Positions 8,094 to 17,090 of a DNA stretch of 64,000 nt are shown in pieces; the stretch's first letter is position 1, and each line of letters opens with the position of its first letter. The stretch is from Bacteroidia bacterium. GTDB taxonomy: Bacteria; Bacteroidota; Bacteroidia; Cytophagales; JAAEPT01. Below the pieces are notes generated by a model. It did no database searches. It was not told the DNA's origin and saw nothing but the letters and a program-made list of their open reading frames with translations. The stretch covers positions 1 to 64,000 of the forward strand of contig JAUIJC010000020.1 of the NCBI GenBank assembly GCA_030431525.1, read 5' to 3'. The position numbers were made by a program, and so were the translations under genes.

Positions 8094-10340
8094 CTAAGCC
8101 TCAACAGCCCGTTTCTCCGCCATCACCATTTTGATATCCGAGTAGCTGAAATCATCACCCAAGTGTTCTTTGAGCGCTTTCCAGCTCCCTTCTGTCTCAA
8201 TGGTTTCAGAGGCTTTTAGGATAGTGTTCATCTTGTCCAAAGACATGAAATCCGTAGCACGTAATTGACCCAATTCAATGTATTTGGTCAGATGCCCTGC
8301 AATAGTGGAATTGGTAAGTCCACGTTCCTCGGCGATTTCGGCAATGGATTTTCCTGTTTGCTGAAGCTCAAAAGAGATTTCAGCGGTTGGTTTTTTGGCC
8401 ACCTTGGGTTTTGGTGAGGTACTCGGTGATTTCCCTGACTTGACGATTTTTCGGGACTCCAAGGCTTCCAATCGTTCCTTGTAGAAGGAGGCATTTTGGA
8501 ACTCCTCTTTGCTCAATTCTGAGTTGTTCAGGTGGGCGACCAAAACGGCCTCAGCGCGGTGAATGCGTTCAAGTTGTCTGAAAATCAGGCGGTCAATTTC
8601 CTCCAATTCTTGGAGGTAGGTTTTAATGCGCTTTTCATCGTTCAATTGACGGATGTGGTCCAATACTTTTTCGTAGGCTCCCACCAAAGGAGAGTGAAAA
8701 TAGGCCGTGGCTTTGGTGACACGTTCTTGTAATTTTTCAAGTTCCCCGCCGTGTAATATGGATTGGATTTGCCCTGCGAATTTCCCTGCGGTTTCCTCCA
8801 ATGGTTTTGTTTCCTGAAGCAATTCCTTGGCCCAAGGCAGGTATTTTTGCTTCGTGGAACGATTCCCTTCTTCCTTGTTATAACTCGCCAAATGAAGGTC
8901 CAAGTAGGAAATCAATAGCTTGAAGTTGAAGGCTTCCAAGAGTTGGTTGCCCAAAAATAGGAGTGATTCTCTGCGGAAGGTGGAGACAAGGGCAGATTTG
9001 TCGGGCTTGGTCTCCGCGAAGCGCTGTACCGCTGAATTGGTTTGTAGGGAATTCGGCTGGATAGGTTGGTTAAGTACCAAGCCATCCAATGAAGTTAGGC
9101 GGGAGAGAGCCACGTAAATTTGTCCCGGAGCAAAGGCTTTCGAAACATCAATGATGGCCTTCTCAAAGGTGAGTCCTTGGCTTTTGTGGACGGTGATGGC
9201 CCAAGCGAGTTTAAGCGGGTAGTGGAAGAATGAGCCAACGGTCTTTTCCTCAATTTCTCCTGTTGCGGAGTTCAATTCATACTTTTTGTTTTCCCAGAGG
9301 TATTTCTCCACGAAAATGGGCTCCTTGTCATCATCCAAATCCACCCAGATGCCTTCCTCGGAGATTTTACTCACCTTGCCAATCTTGCCGTTGAAATACC
9401 GTTGCATGCCCGAATAATCGTTTTTCACGAACATGACTTGGGCGCCTTCCTTCAATTCCAATTGTTTTTCAATCGGGTAGTTGTTGTCGTGGAAATCGCC
9501 TTTCACCTCAGCCTCGAAAGTTGCTGATTTGCCTGGGAGCTCACTGAGTTTTTCAAGGTTGAGGGTATCCGCCTTTCGGTTGTGCGTGCTCAGGAAAATA
9601 TAGCCATCACCCTCTTTAGGTTTGAATTCAGGACGATGGTATTGGTTCAACACCGCCATGTCCTCGGGCAGGATTTTGTTATTTCTAAGATTGTTGAGGA
9701 TCGTGATGAACTTGTCGTCCGCTTGGCGGTAAATTTTATCCAATTCGATGTACACCGGCTCATTGCCACGGAGCGCTACAGCATCGAAGAAATTGATGCT
9801 TCGGTAGTGGGCGCTTAACGCTTTCCATTCCATGTCCTTGACCACCGGTGGAAGCTGGAGTAAGTCACCGATAAACAGGATTTGTACCCCGCCAAATGGA
9901 ACGCTTTTCCCCCTTACTTTTCGTAGCGTAACATCAATGGCATCTAGAAGGTCCGCCCGCAACATGCTGACCTCGTCGATGATAAGTAATTCCAATTCAC
10001 GGAGCAGTTTACGCTTGGTCTCATGCATTTTGAACTGCCTGAGCAAACTTTCTGGGGTGTTGACCTGAACCCCAGCTGCCGGAGCGCCAACGACTTGTTT
10101 GGGCACAAAGGCCCCAAAAGGCAATTGGAAAAGTGAATGAAGCGTAACGCCCCCTGCGTTAATGGCGGCAATGCCCGTTGAGGCGGCAATCATCGTGTTT
10201 TTGTGCGTGTGCTTGACAATATGTTTGAGGAAGGTCGTTTTTCCTGTTCCCGCTTTACCCGTCAAAAAAATGTGCTTATGGGTATTGTTGACAAACTTGG
10301 ATGCGGCTTTGGCGGCGTTGCTTTCCGAGGAATTGGACAT
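8094..10340 (-). CDS. PIF1/RecD-like superfamily 1 helicase with C-terminal HTH domain
   Basis: A 748-residue 5'-3' type DNA helicase. Walker A is GKAGTGKTTFL (around residue 29), motif II is LLIIDEVSML, motif III is GDLLQLPPV, and the C-terminal helicase motifs are LAWAITVHKSQGLTF and YVALSRLTSLDGL. The last 90 or so residues (KSIAEIAEERGLTNSTIAGHL...) form a winged-helix/HTH domain of the kind found at the end of RecQ-type helicases and Bacteroidota PIF1 proteins. The likely role is resolving structured DNA or replication-repair intermediates. It is a single gene transcribed towards pbp1A. Confidence 0.9.
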   Translation of the reverse strand: MSNSSESNAAKAASKFVNNTHKHIFLTGKAGTGKTTFLKHIVKHTHKNTMIAASTGIAAINAGGVTLHSLFQLPFGAFVPKQVVGAPAAGVQVNTPESLLRQFKMHETKRKLLRELELLIIDEVSMLRADLLDAIDVTLRKVRGKSVPFGGVQILFIGDLLQLPPVVKDMEWKALSAHYRSINFFDAVALRGNEPVYIELDKIYRQADDKFITILNNLRNNKILPEDMAVLNQYHRPEFKPKEGDGYIFLSTHNRKADTLNLEKLSELPGKSATFEAEVKGDFHDNNYPIEKQLELKEGAQVMFVKNDYSGMQRYFNGKIGKVSKISEEGIWVDLDDDKEPIFVEKYLWENKKYELNSATGEIEEKTVGSFFHYPLKLAWAITVHKSQGLTFEKAIIDVSKAFAPGQIYVALSRLTSLDGLVLNQPIQPNSLQTNSAVQRFAETKPDKSALVSTFRRESLLFLGNQLLEAFNFKLLISYLDLHLASYNKEEGNRSTKQKYLPWAKELLQETKPLEETAGKFAGQIQSILHGGELEKLQERVTKATAYFHSPLVGAYEKVLDHIRQLNDEKRIKTYLQELEEIDRLIFRQLERIHRAEAVLVAHLNNSELSKEEFQNASFYKERLEALESRKIVKSGKSPSTSPKPKVAKKPTAEISFELQQTGKSIAEIAEERGLTNSTIAGHLTKYIELGQLRATDFMSLDKMNTILKASETIETEGSWKALKEHLGDDFSYSDIKMVMAEKRAVEA

Positions 10341-10440
10341 GAGGCGAGGATGTTTTTGTGATTTTTTGGATAATCCAGTTAAACCTAAAAGTTAGTGGTC
10401 GGTGTTTTTCTACGGATTCTTTTAATCAAGGTTTGTTTTC

Positions 10441-11601
<1,161 letters not shown>

Positions 11602-11666
11602 CTATAAAATTAACATAATATTTTTTCATTTCAATTTTGAGATATTATGATTTTTACGAGGTTAGC

Positions 11667-14600
11667 TTAGGTCAACACTCTAACCTCCACTTCTTTTAAT
11701 TCTCGTATTCCCTCCATAAAGTCGTCATCCGGATCAATAAGGAATTTTCGGGAAATCATGTCTGTACGCAGTCCGTCCGTACCGTCGAAGAATTGGAATT
11801 TCACCTGCTTGTCTCCAGCTTTTGTTTTGGAAAGCAGTCCCGTGATTTGACTGATGAATTCATCCGAAATGAGGCTGGCGTCCATCTTAAGAAGAATCCC
11901 TTTGAGCTGGTTTTTCCGGAGGCTTTCCATGGTGTCGATGTGACTTGGTGTGAAGTCATAGTCATCGTCAGAGATGCGCATTTCAGGATTGTATTGTTGC
12001 TCCTGAGCCTTTCGCCAGTTGAGCGCCACACGGCCTTTGGCGTAGAGGAACTCACCTTCTTGGAAAAGGTGGTCGTATTTCTTGGCGAAGTTGCCGATCA
12101 GGAAGAGGTCAATTTTTCCTTCGTAGTCCTCAAGACCTGCTGAGAGATAGCTTTTTCCGCTTTTGGTCATGCCCTTGCGGACTCCAACCACGGCGCCACA
12201 AACAGTAACGTCCTTATTTTTGAATTCAGGAATTTGGTTGGAGGAGCAGTTGACAAAGGTGTCAATCTCCAACTTGAAGGCGTCTAGCGGGTGACCGGAG
12301 ATGAACAGCCCAACCACTTCCTTCTCCAGTTTCAATTCCTCGATTTTGCCGTAAGGCTCCATCTGGGTGATTTTTGGGCGTGGGACCTCTTCACCGCTTC
12401 CACCACCGAACAAGGATACCTGCGCACTTTCCTTTTCCTCCTTAATCTTGTTGGCGTACTTGGTCACCTTTTCCACCAAGCTCATTTCCCCCTCCGGCGC
12501 CTCCAAGTATTGACGACGGTGGAAAGTGTCAAGGTTATCAAAACTACCAGCCTGCGCCAAGGCCTCAAAAGTCTTCTTATTGACCGTTTTCAGGTTGACA
12601 CGCTCGGCAAAATCAAACAGGTCATTATAGTGGCCGTTTTCCTCGCGCTCCCCAATGATAGCCCGAACAGCGGCATCACCACTACCTTTAATGGCACCCA
12701 AACCAAAGCGGATTTGACCTTCTTGGTTTACGGTGAACTTCACCCCAGATTCATTCACGTCAGGACCCAATACGTCGATGCCCATGCGCGCGCATTCCTC
12801 CATAAAGAAGGTGACCTGCTTGATGTCGTTCATGTTGTTGGACAACACCGAGGCCATGTATTCGGCAGGGTAGTGGGCCTTTAGGTAGGCCGTTTGGTAG
12901 GCGACCCAAGCGTAACAGGTAGAGTGGGATTTGTTAAAGGCGTAGGAGGCGAAGGCTTCCCAGTCTTTCCAAACTTTTTCCAGAGGGGCTTTTTCATGGC
13001 CCTTCTCCATGGCTTGGTTGATGAACTTCGGCTTGAGTTTCTCCAGCAGGGCAAAGATTTTCTTACCCATGGCCTTACGGAGCATATCCGCCTCACCCTT
13101 AGTGAATCCCGCCAATTTCTGGGAGAGCAACATCACCTGCTCCTGATAGACGGTAATACCGTAAGTTTCCTCAAGGTATTCCTCCATGCCCTCCAAATCG
13201 TAGGTGATTTCCTCCTCACCGTGTTTCCTTCGGATAAAGGAAGGGATGTATTCCAGCGGTCCAGGACGGTAGAGGGCGTTCATCGCAATCAAGTCACCAA
13301 ATACCGTTGGCTTCAGCTCCCGCATGTATTTCTGCATACCAGGAGATTCGTACTGGAAGATGCCGACGGTTTCACCGCGTTGGAAGAGCTCGTAGGTCTT
13401 GGTGTCGTCGATGGGAAAGTCATCGGACACCAGCTGGACATCATGGGTTTCCTTGACGTTCTTGATGGCATCCTTGATGAGTGTCAGGGTTTTTAGCCCC
13501 AAAAAGTCCATCTTCAGCAATCCAGCATCCTCTACCACAGAGTTGTCGAACTGCGTGCAATACATGTCCGAGTCCTTGGCGGTGGCCACGGGCACGAAGT
13601 TCGTGATGTCGTCCGGCGTGATGATGACGCCACAAGCGTGAATTCCGGTGTTCCGGACCGAACCTTCCAAGACCCTGGCCTGATTCAGCACCTGGGAATC
13701 CAAACCTTCGCCTTTGGACAACTCTTTGAGCTCATTGGCCATGGCGATGGAATCCGCATTGTTTTTCAGCTTGTCCGCCAATGCCTCATCATCCAACCCA
13801 AAGAGTTTTCCGAGCTTGATGTCGGGCACCAATTTGGCAATCCTGTCAGATTCCTGAAGAGGAAGTTCCATCACTCGGGCGGTATCCCGAATGGAGGACT
13901 TGGCCGCCATGGTACCGTAAGTGATGATTTGCGCTACCTGGTTGGCACCGTACTTTTTAATTACATAATCGATAACCCGTCCACGTCCCTCGTCATCGAA
14001 GTCAATATCAATATCGGGAAGGGATACACGGTCGGGGTTTAGGAATCTCTCAAAAAGGAGGTCGTACTTGATGGGGTCCACATTGGTAATACCAATGCAG
14101 TAGGCTACGGCTGAACCTGCGGCTGAACCACGACCTGGACCAACGGAAACGCCCATGTTGCGCGCCTCGGTGGTGAAGTCCTGAACAATCAGGAAGTAAC
14201 CTGGATATCCCGTGTTTTGGATAACGCTCAGTTCAAAGTCAAGGCGCTCACGAATGTCGTCGGTAATTTCATCGTACCGCTTTTTGGCGCCTTCGTAGGT
14301 GAGGTGTCGCAGGTATGCATTCTCACCGATTTTCAGGCTTGGGTCCTCATCATCCCTTGGGTCTTTGAATTCATCTGGAATATCAAATTTTGGGAGGAGG
14401 ACATCACGGGCGAGTTCATACGGCTCAATTTTGTCGAGAATCTCACCGACGGTCAAAATCGCCTCAGGGATGTCAGCAAACAGCTGTTTCATCTCCTCGG
14501 GTGATTTGATGTAGAATTCGTCGTTAGGGAAACCAAATCGGAACTCGCGTCCTCGCTTGCCGATGTATTTTTTCGGCTTGGAAACAGGGTCTGCGTCCTT

Positions 14601-15986
14601 CACACAAAGGAGAACGTCATGTGCAGAAGCTTGGTCCTTATTGGTGTAGTAAGAACTGTTTGCCGCAAAGTATTTGATGCCATGTTTTCGGGCAAAGCCC
14701 AGCATGACGTCGTTGACAACCTCTTCTTCCTCAATGCCGTGGCGGTTAAGCTCGATGTAAAAGTCTTCACCGAAATGCTCTTTCCACCAAAGCAAAGCCT
14801 CCTCGGCGGATTCCTCACCTTCGTTCAAAATCTTGAAAGGAATCTCACCCCAAAGTCCGCCCGAGGTGATAATCAAGTCTTCCTTGTATTCAAGTAGAAT
14901 CTGCTTGTCAATTCGAGGGACATAATAGAAGCCCTCCACTTGAGCGAAAGAGGCAAGCTTCGCCAAGTTGTGGTAGCCTTTTTTGTTTTTGGCAAGAATG
15001 ACGATTTGGTCACCGTCATTTTTCCGTGACTTGTCCTTACGATCCGCCGTTACATAAAACTCACAACCTACAACGGGTTTCAAATCCGCTTTGAGCGCGT
15101 CGCGCACAAAGTGATAGGCGGCCATCATATTGCCGTGGTCTGTAAGGGCAATGGCGGGCATTCCAGACTCCTTTGCCTTATTGACCATGGCGCCCACTTG
15201 TGAGGTCGCCTGAAGGATGGAGAATTGAGAGTGGCAATGGAGCTGTGCAAAAGGGGCGTCAGCTATAGCCTCAATGGAAAGCCCAGCATTTCGCTTAGTT
15301 GGCGTAAGGTCAGAGAACTGACGACGGAATTCTTCATCAGCCTCAAAGTTGGCCTCCTCCAATTCAGGGGCTTCATAAATGACCGCTTCTGGGTCAAGAA
15401 TCTCCTCAGGCAGACAAGCCTTGTGGTTGACCAAGCCAAAGAAACATTTGGCCGTGGCGTCAACGTCATAGGCGGCATCGTGGGCGTCACCAAAAGGAAC
15501 ACCGAAAAGCTTGGTGTGGAGCTCGGTAAGAGTAGGCCATTTGTACTGTCCGCCCCGTCCGCCTGGAATTTTACAGAAATCCGTGCCATCGTCCTTGGTG
15601 TCAATGACCTTCAGTTCGGCGATGTTGGAGTCGATTTCCTTCCTGTAGAATTCACTGCCGACAATGTTGATGTCGAAGCCAATGTTGTGACCGACGTTGT
15701 AGGTGGACCTTGCCAAGTCCTTGTTGAACTCCTCAAGAACGAAGCTCAGGTCATGACCGTCCCGCATGGCGCGGTCCGTGGAAATGCCATGTACCTTGAC
15801 GACGTTGTAGGGAATTGTGTATCCCTCCGGCTTGATGATATAGTTCTTGTTCGAGATCAGCTTGCCGTCTACATCGTGTAACTGCCAAGCAAGTTGGACC
15901 ATTCGGGGCCAGTTGTCGGTGTCCGTGATGGGGGCGTCCCAGTTTTTGGGTAAACCAGTGGTCTCGGTATCAAATACAAGAAACAT
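11667..15986 (-). CDS. dnaE: DNA polymerase III alpha subunit with fused proofreading exonuclease
   Basis: The replicative polymerase, 1439 residues. An N-terminal DnaQ-like exonuclease (FDTETTG at residues 5-11, NVGHNIGFDINIV, HDAAYDVDAT) is followed by the PHP domain (QLHCHSQFSILQ, about 250). The C-family polymerase core has GPGRGSAAGSAVAY and LPDIDIDFDDEGRGRVIDYV, the latter with the catalytic aspartates. After the core come the tandem HhH region, an OB-fold and a C-terminal tail. The exonuclease-polymerase fusion is usual in Bacteroidota, where proofreading is carried on the same chain. It starts with ATG at 15986 and runs away from the cas operon. Confidence 0.97.
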   Translation of the reverse strand: MFLVFDTETTGLPKNWDAPITDTDNWPRMVQLAWQLHDVDGKLISNKNYIIKPEGYTIPYNVVKVHGISTDRAMRDGHDLSFVLEEFNKDLARSTYNVGHNIGFDINIVGSEFYRKEIDSNIAELKVIDTKDDGTDFCKIPGGRGGQYKWPTLTELHTKLFGVPFGDAHDAAYDVDATAKCFFGLVNHKACLPEEILDPEAVIYEAPELEEANFEADEEFRRQFSDLTPTKRNAGLSIEAIADAPFAQLHCHSQFSILQATSQVGAMVNKAKESGMPAIALTDHGNMMAAYHFVRDALKADLKPVVGCEFYVTADRKDKSRKNDGDQIVILAKNKKGYHNLAKLASFAQVEGFYYVPRIDKQILLEYKEDLIITSGGLWGEIPFKILNEGEESAEEALLWWKEHFGEDFYIELNRHGIEEEEVVNDVMLGFARKHGIKYFAANSSYYTNKDQASAHDVLLCVKDADPVSKPKKYIGKRGREFRFGFPNDEFYIKSPEEMKQLFADIPEAILTVGEILDKIEPYELARDVLLPKFDIPDEFKDPRDDEDPSLKIGENAYLRHLTYEGAKKRYDEITDDIRERLDFELSVIQNTGYPGYFLIVQDFTTEARNMGVSVGPGRGSAAGSAVAYCIGITNVDPIKYDLLFERFLNPDRVSLPDIDIDFDDEGRGRVIDYVIKKYGANQVAQIITYGTMAAKSSIRDTARVMELPLQESDRIAKLVPDIKLGKLFGLDDEALADKLKNNADSIAMANELKELSKGEGLDSQVLNQARVLEGSVRNTGIHACGVIITPDDITNFVPVATAKDSDMYCTQFDNSVVEDAGLLKMDFLGLKTLTLIKDAIKNVKETHDVQLVSDDFPIDDTKTYELFQRGETVGIFQYESPGMQKYMRELKPTVFGDLIAMNALYRPGPLEYIPSFIRRKHGEEEITYDLEGMEEYLEETYGITVYQEQVMLLSQKLAGFTKGEADMLRKAMGKKIFALLEKLKPKFINQAMEKGHEKAPLEKVWKDWEAFASYAFNKSHSTCYAWVAYQTAYLKAHYPAEYMASVLSNNMNDIKQVTFFMEECARMGIDVLGPDVNESGVKFTVNQEGQIRFGLGAIKGSGDAAVRAIIGEREENGHYNDLFDFAERVNLKTVNKKTFEALAQAGSFDNLDTFHRRQYLEAPEGEMSLVEKVTKYANKIKEEKESAQVSLFGGGSGEEVPRPKITQMEPYGKIEELKLEKEVVGLFISGHPLDAFKLEIDTFVNCSSNQIPEFKNKDVTVCGAVVGVRKGMTKSGKSYLSAGLEDYEGKIDLFLIGNFAKKYDHLFQEGEFLYAKGRVALNWRKAQEQQYNPEMRISDDDYDFTPSHIDTMESLRKNQLKGILLKMDASLISDEFISQITGLLSKTKAGDKQVKFQFFDGTDGLRTDMISRKFLIDPDDDFMEGIRELKEVEVRVLT

Positions 15987-16116
15987 CGTCGTCAGCTTTC
16001 GGTGTAAGAATTCAGGCGGACGACAAAAATACGGAAAAAGGGAGGGAGGTGGAAGTCAGGAAAGTATTCAAAAAGAATTGCTCCGCATGCTGGGTGCGGA
16101 GAGGGTATAGAGGTTG

Positions 16117-16196
16117 AGGCAAATTCCTTTGTGGAGTTATAAAGACACGACTTTAAACTTGTATAAGTTTCAATTCCTATGTGGAGAGGCTGTGAG
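16117..16196 (-). ncRNA. Candidate Cas-regulating mini-array: two degenerate repeats around a 20-nt pseudo-spacer
   Basis: Read on the minus strand, 16196-16167 resembles the CRISPR repeat with its 3' part intact (AGGAATTGAAAC, giving the 8-nt crRNA 5' handle ATTGAAAC). A pseudo-spacer TTATACAAGTTTAAAGTCGT (16166-16147) follows. The second degenerate repeat at 16146-16117 matches the array repeat at 21 of 30 positions, mainly in its 5' part. The poorly kept halves are those discarded when Cas6 releases a single crRNA. The pseudo-repeats share CTCCACAWAGGAATT, which differs from the array's CTCCATTGAGGAATT. Known CreR/CreA RNAs have this design near cas genes. No small toxin ORF is evident beside it. 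Expression is inferred. Confidence 0.6.
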
Positions 16197-16223
16197 TCGT
16201 GGAGTAAAATTACTGACAATTTG

Positions 16224-16252
16224 TTGACAAATGGGAGTAATTGATTTATTCT
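16224..16252 (+). promoter_or_regulatory. Possible cas operon promoter
   Basis: TTGACA (16224-16229), 17 nt, then TATTCT (16247-16252) fits a sigma70-type promoter with a start near 16259, 20-25 bp before the cas6 ATG. Bacteroidota housekeeping promoters usually look different (TTTG and TAnnTTTG), so this is tentative. The candidate mini-array must be transcribed from the same 85-bp region in the opposite direction. Confidence 0.4.
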
Positions 16253-16263
16253 TAAGATGAGTA

Positions 16264-16281
16264 CTTTAACTTTTATAATGA
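16264..16281. promoter_or_regulatory. Candidate Cascade target site in front of cas6
   Basis: On the minus strand 16278-16268 reads TTATAAAAGTT. It matches the first 11 nt of the pseudo-spacer (TTATACAAGTT) except at position 6, a base that is flipped out in type I Cascade and need not pair. The protospacer is preceded by TCA (16281-16279), a plausible type I-B PAM. The site ends one base before the cas6 ATG (16282), so bound Cascade would block transcription of the operon. It is inferred from sequence. Confidence 0.55.
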
Positions 16282-17082
16282 ATGATTTTTGAATTGCTTT
16301 TAGAAAGGACCTCCCAAGAACAAAGGCTGTCTTGTAATCATCAGTATCCATTAAGTGCTGTGGTTTTCCGGTCGGTGCAAGCTGTGGATGAGAAATTCTC
16401 TCAATGGTTGCACCAAGAAGGGGTCAAATTGGATACAGGTAAATCCTTCAAGCTCTTCTCCTTTTCCAACCTGATCCTTCCCTACGGGCAGTGGAAACAG
16501 GAAGGGGACCGACTTCGGCTCTTGGGCGACGAGGCCTCGTTGAAAATGGGTTTTTGTTTGCCGGAAGTTGCTCAAAAATTCATGAAGGGAGTCTGGCGAC
16601 AGGGGATGGAAATCGAGGTGGCAGACAGGAAATCGGCGGTAACGTTTCGGGTTAAGCAAGTCAAGCCCTTGAAACTTGAACTGCCAGAAGGAAAGGTGAA
16701 GGTGAAGGCATTGAGTCCGCTGGTCATCCGAAAAAAAGTGTTTGATGTTCGGGAGAAACGTGTTAAGAACCAGTGCATTTCTCCCAAAGACCCTGATTTT
16801 GAATTTCTCTTTTTCCAAGGATTGTACGACAAGTACAAGGCTTCATGTCAGTTCTTAGGTCAGGAAGCCAAAGCATTTGATTTGGATAAGATGCGGTTCA
16901 AGTTGCTCTCGAAACCTTATTCCAAAAGGGTGGAGTTGAAACAAGGGGCTTTTGTCTATGGGAACAAGTTTTCCTTTGAACTGGATGCGCCCAAGGAGCT
17001 CGTTGAGCTTGGCTTGACGGCCGGATTTGGGGCTTTGTCCAGTCAGGGATTTGGTTTTTGTGAATTGATGTCTAACAACTGA
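16282..17082 (+). CDS. cas6: CRISPR pre-crRNA endoribonuclease Cas6
   Basis: Cleaves the repeat in the precursor transcript to release crRNAs and stays within or near Cascade in type I-B. The 266-residue protein begins with the RAMP fold and a candidate catalytic His in SCNHQYPLSAVVFRSV (H19). It ends with the glycine-rich loop LTAGFGALSSQGFGFCEL, the Cas6 hallmark. It is first in an eight-gene operon, with cas8b starting 8 bp later. Its start codon lies immediately beside the candidate Cascade target described above. Confidence 0.93.
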   Translation: MIFELLLERTSQEQRLSCNHQYPLSAVVFRSVQAVDEKFSQWLHQEGVKLDTGKSFKLFSFSNLILPYGQWKQEGDRLRLLGDEASLKMGFCLPEVAQKFMKGVWRQGMEIEVADRKSAVTFRVKQVKPLKLELPEGKVKVKALSPLVIRKKVFDVREKRVKNQCISPKDPDFEFLFFQGLYDKYKASCQFLGQEAKAFDLDKMRFKLLSKPYSKRVELKQGAFVYGNKFSFELDAPKELVELGLTAGFGALSSQGFGFCELMSNN

Positions 17083-17090
17083 TTTTTTAT

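Noticed and set aside
16197-16281. A CreT-type toxin gene beside the mini-array
   Set aside because: No minus-strand ATG exists in this stretch. The plus-strand mini-frames (9 to 11 codons) show no hydrophobic or rare-codon pattern that I can support.
16264-16284. Plus-strand TTATAATG at the cas6 start as the pseudo-spacer target
   Set aside because: Only five contiguous bases match. The minus-strand match of ten out of eleven with TCA beside it is far better.
15992-16351. A 119-codon minus-strand reading frame across the mini-array and the cas6 start
   Set aside because: It overlaps cas6, lacks any recognisable domain and crosses the repeat-like non-coding sites. Treated as chance.
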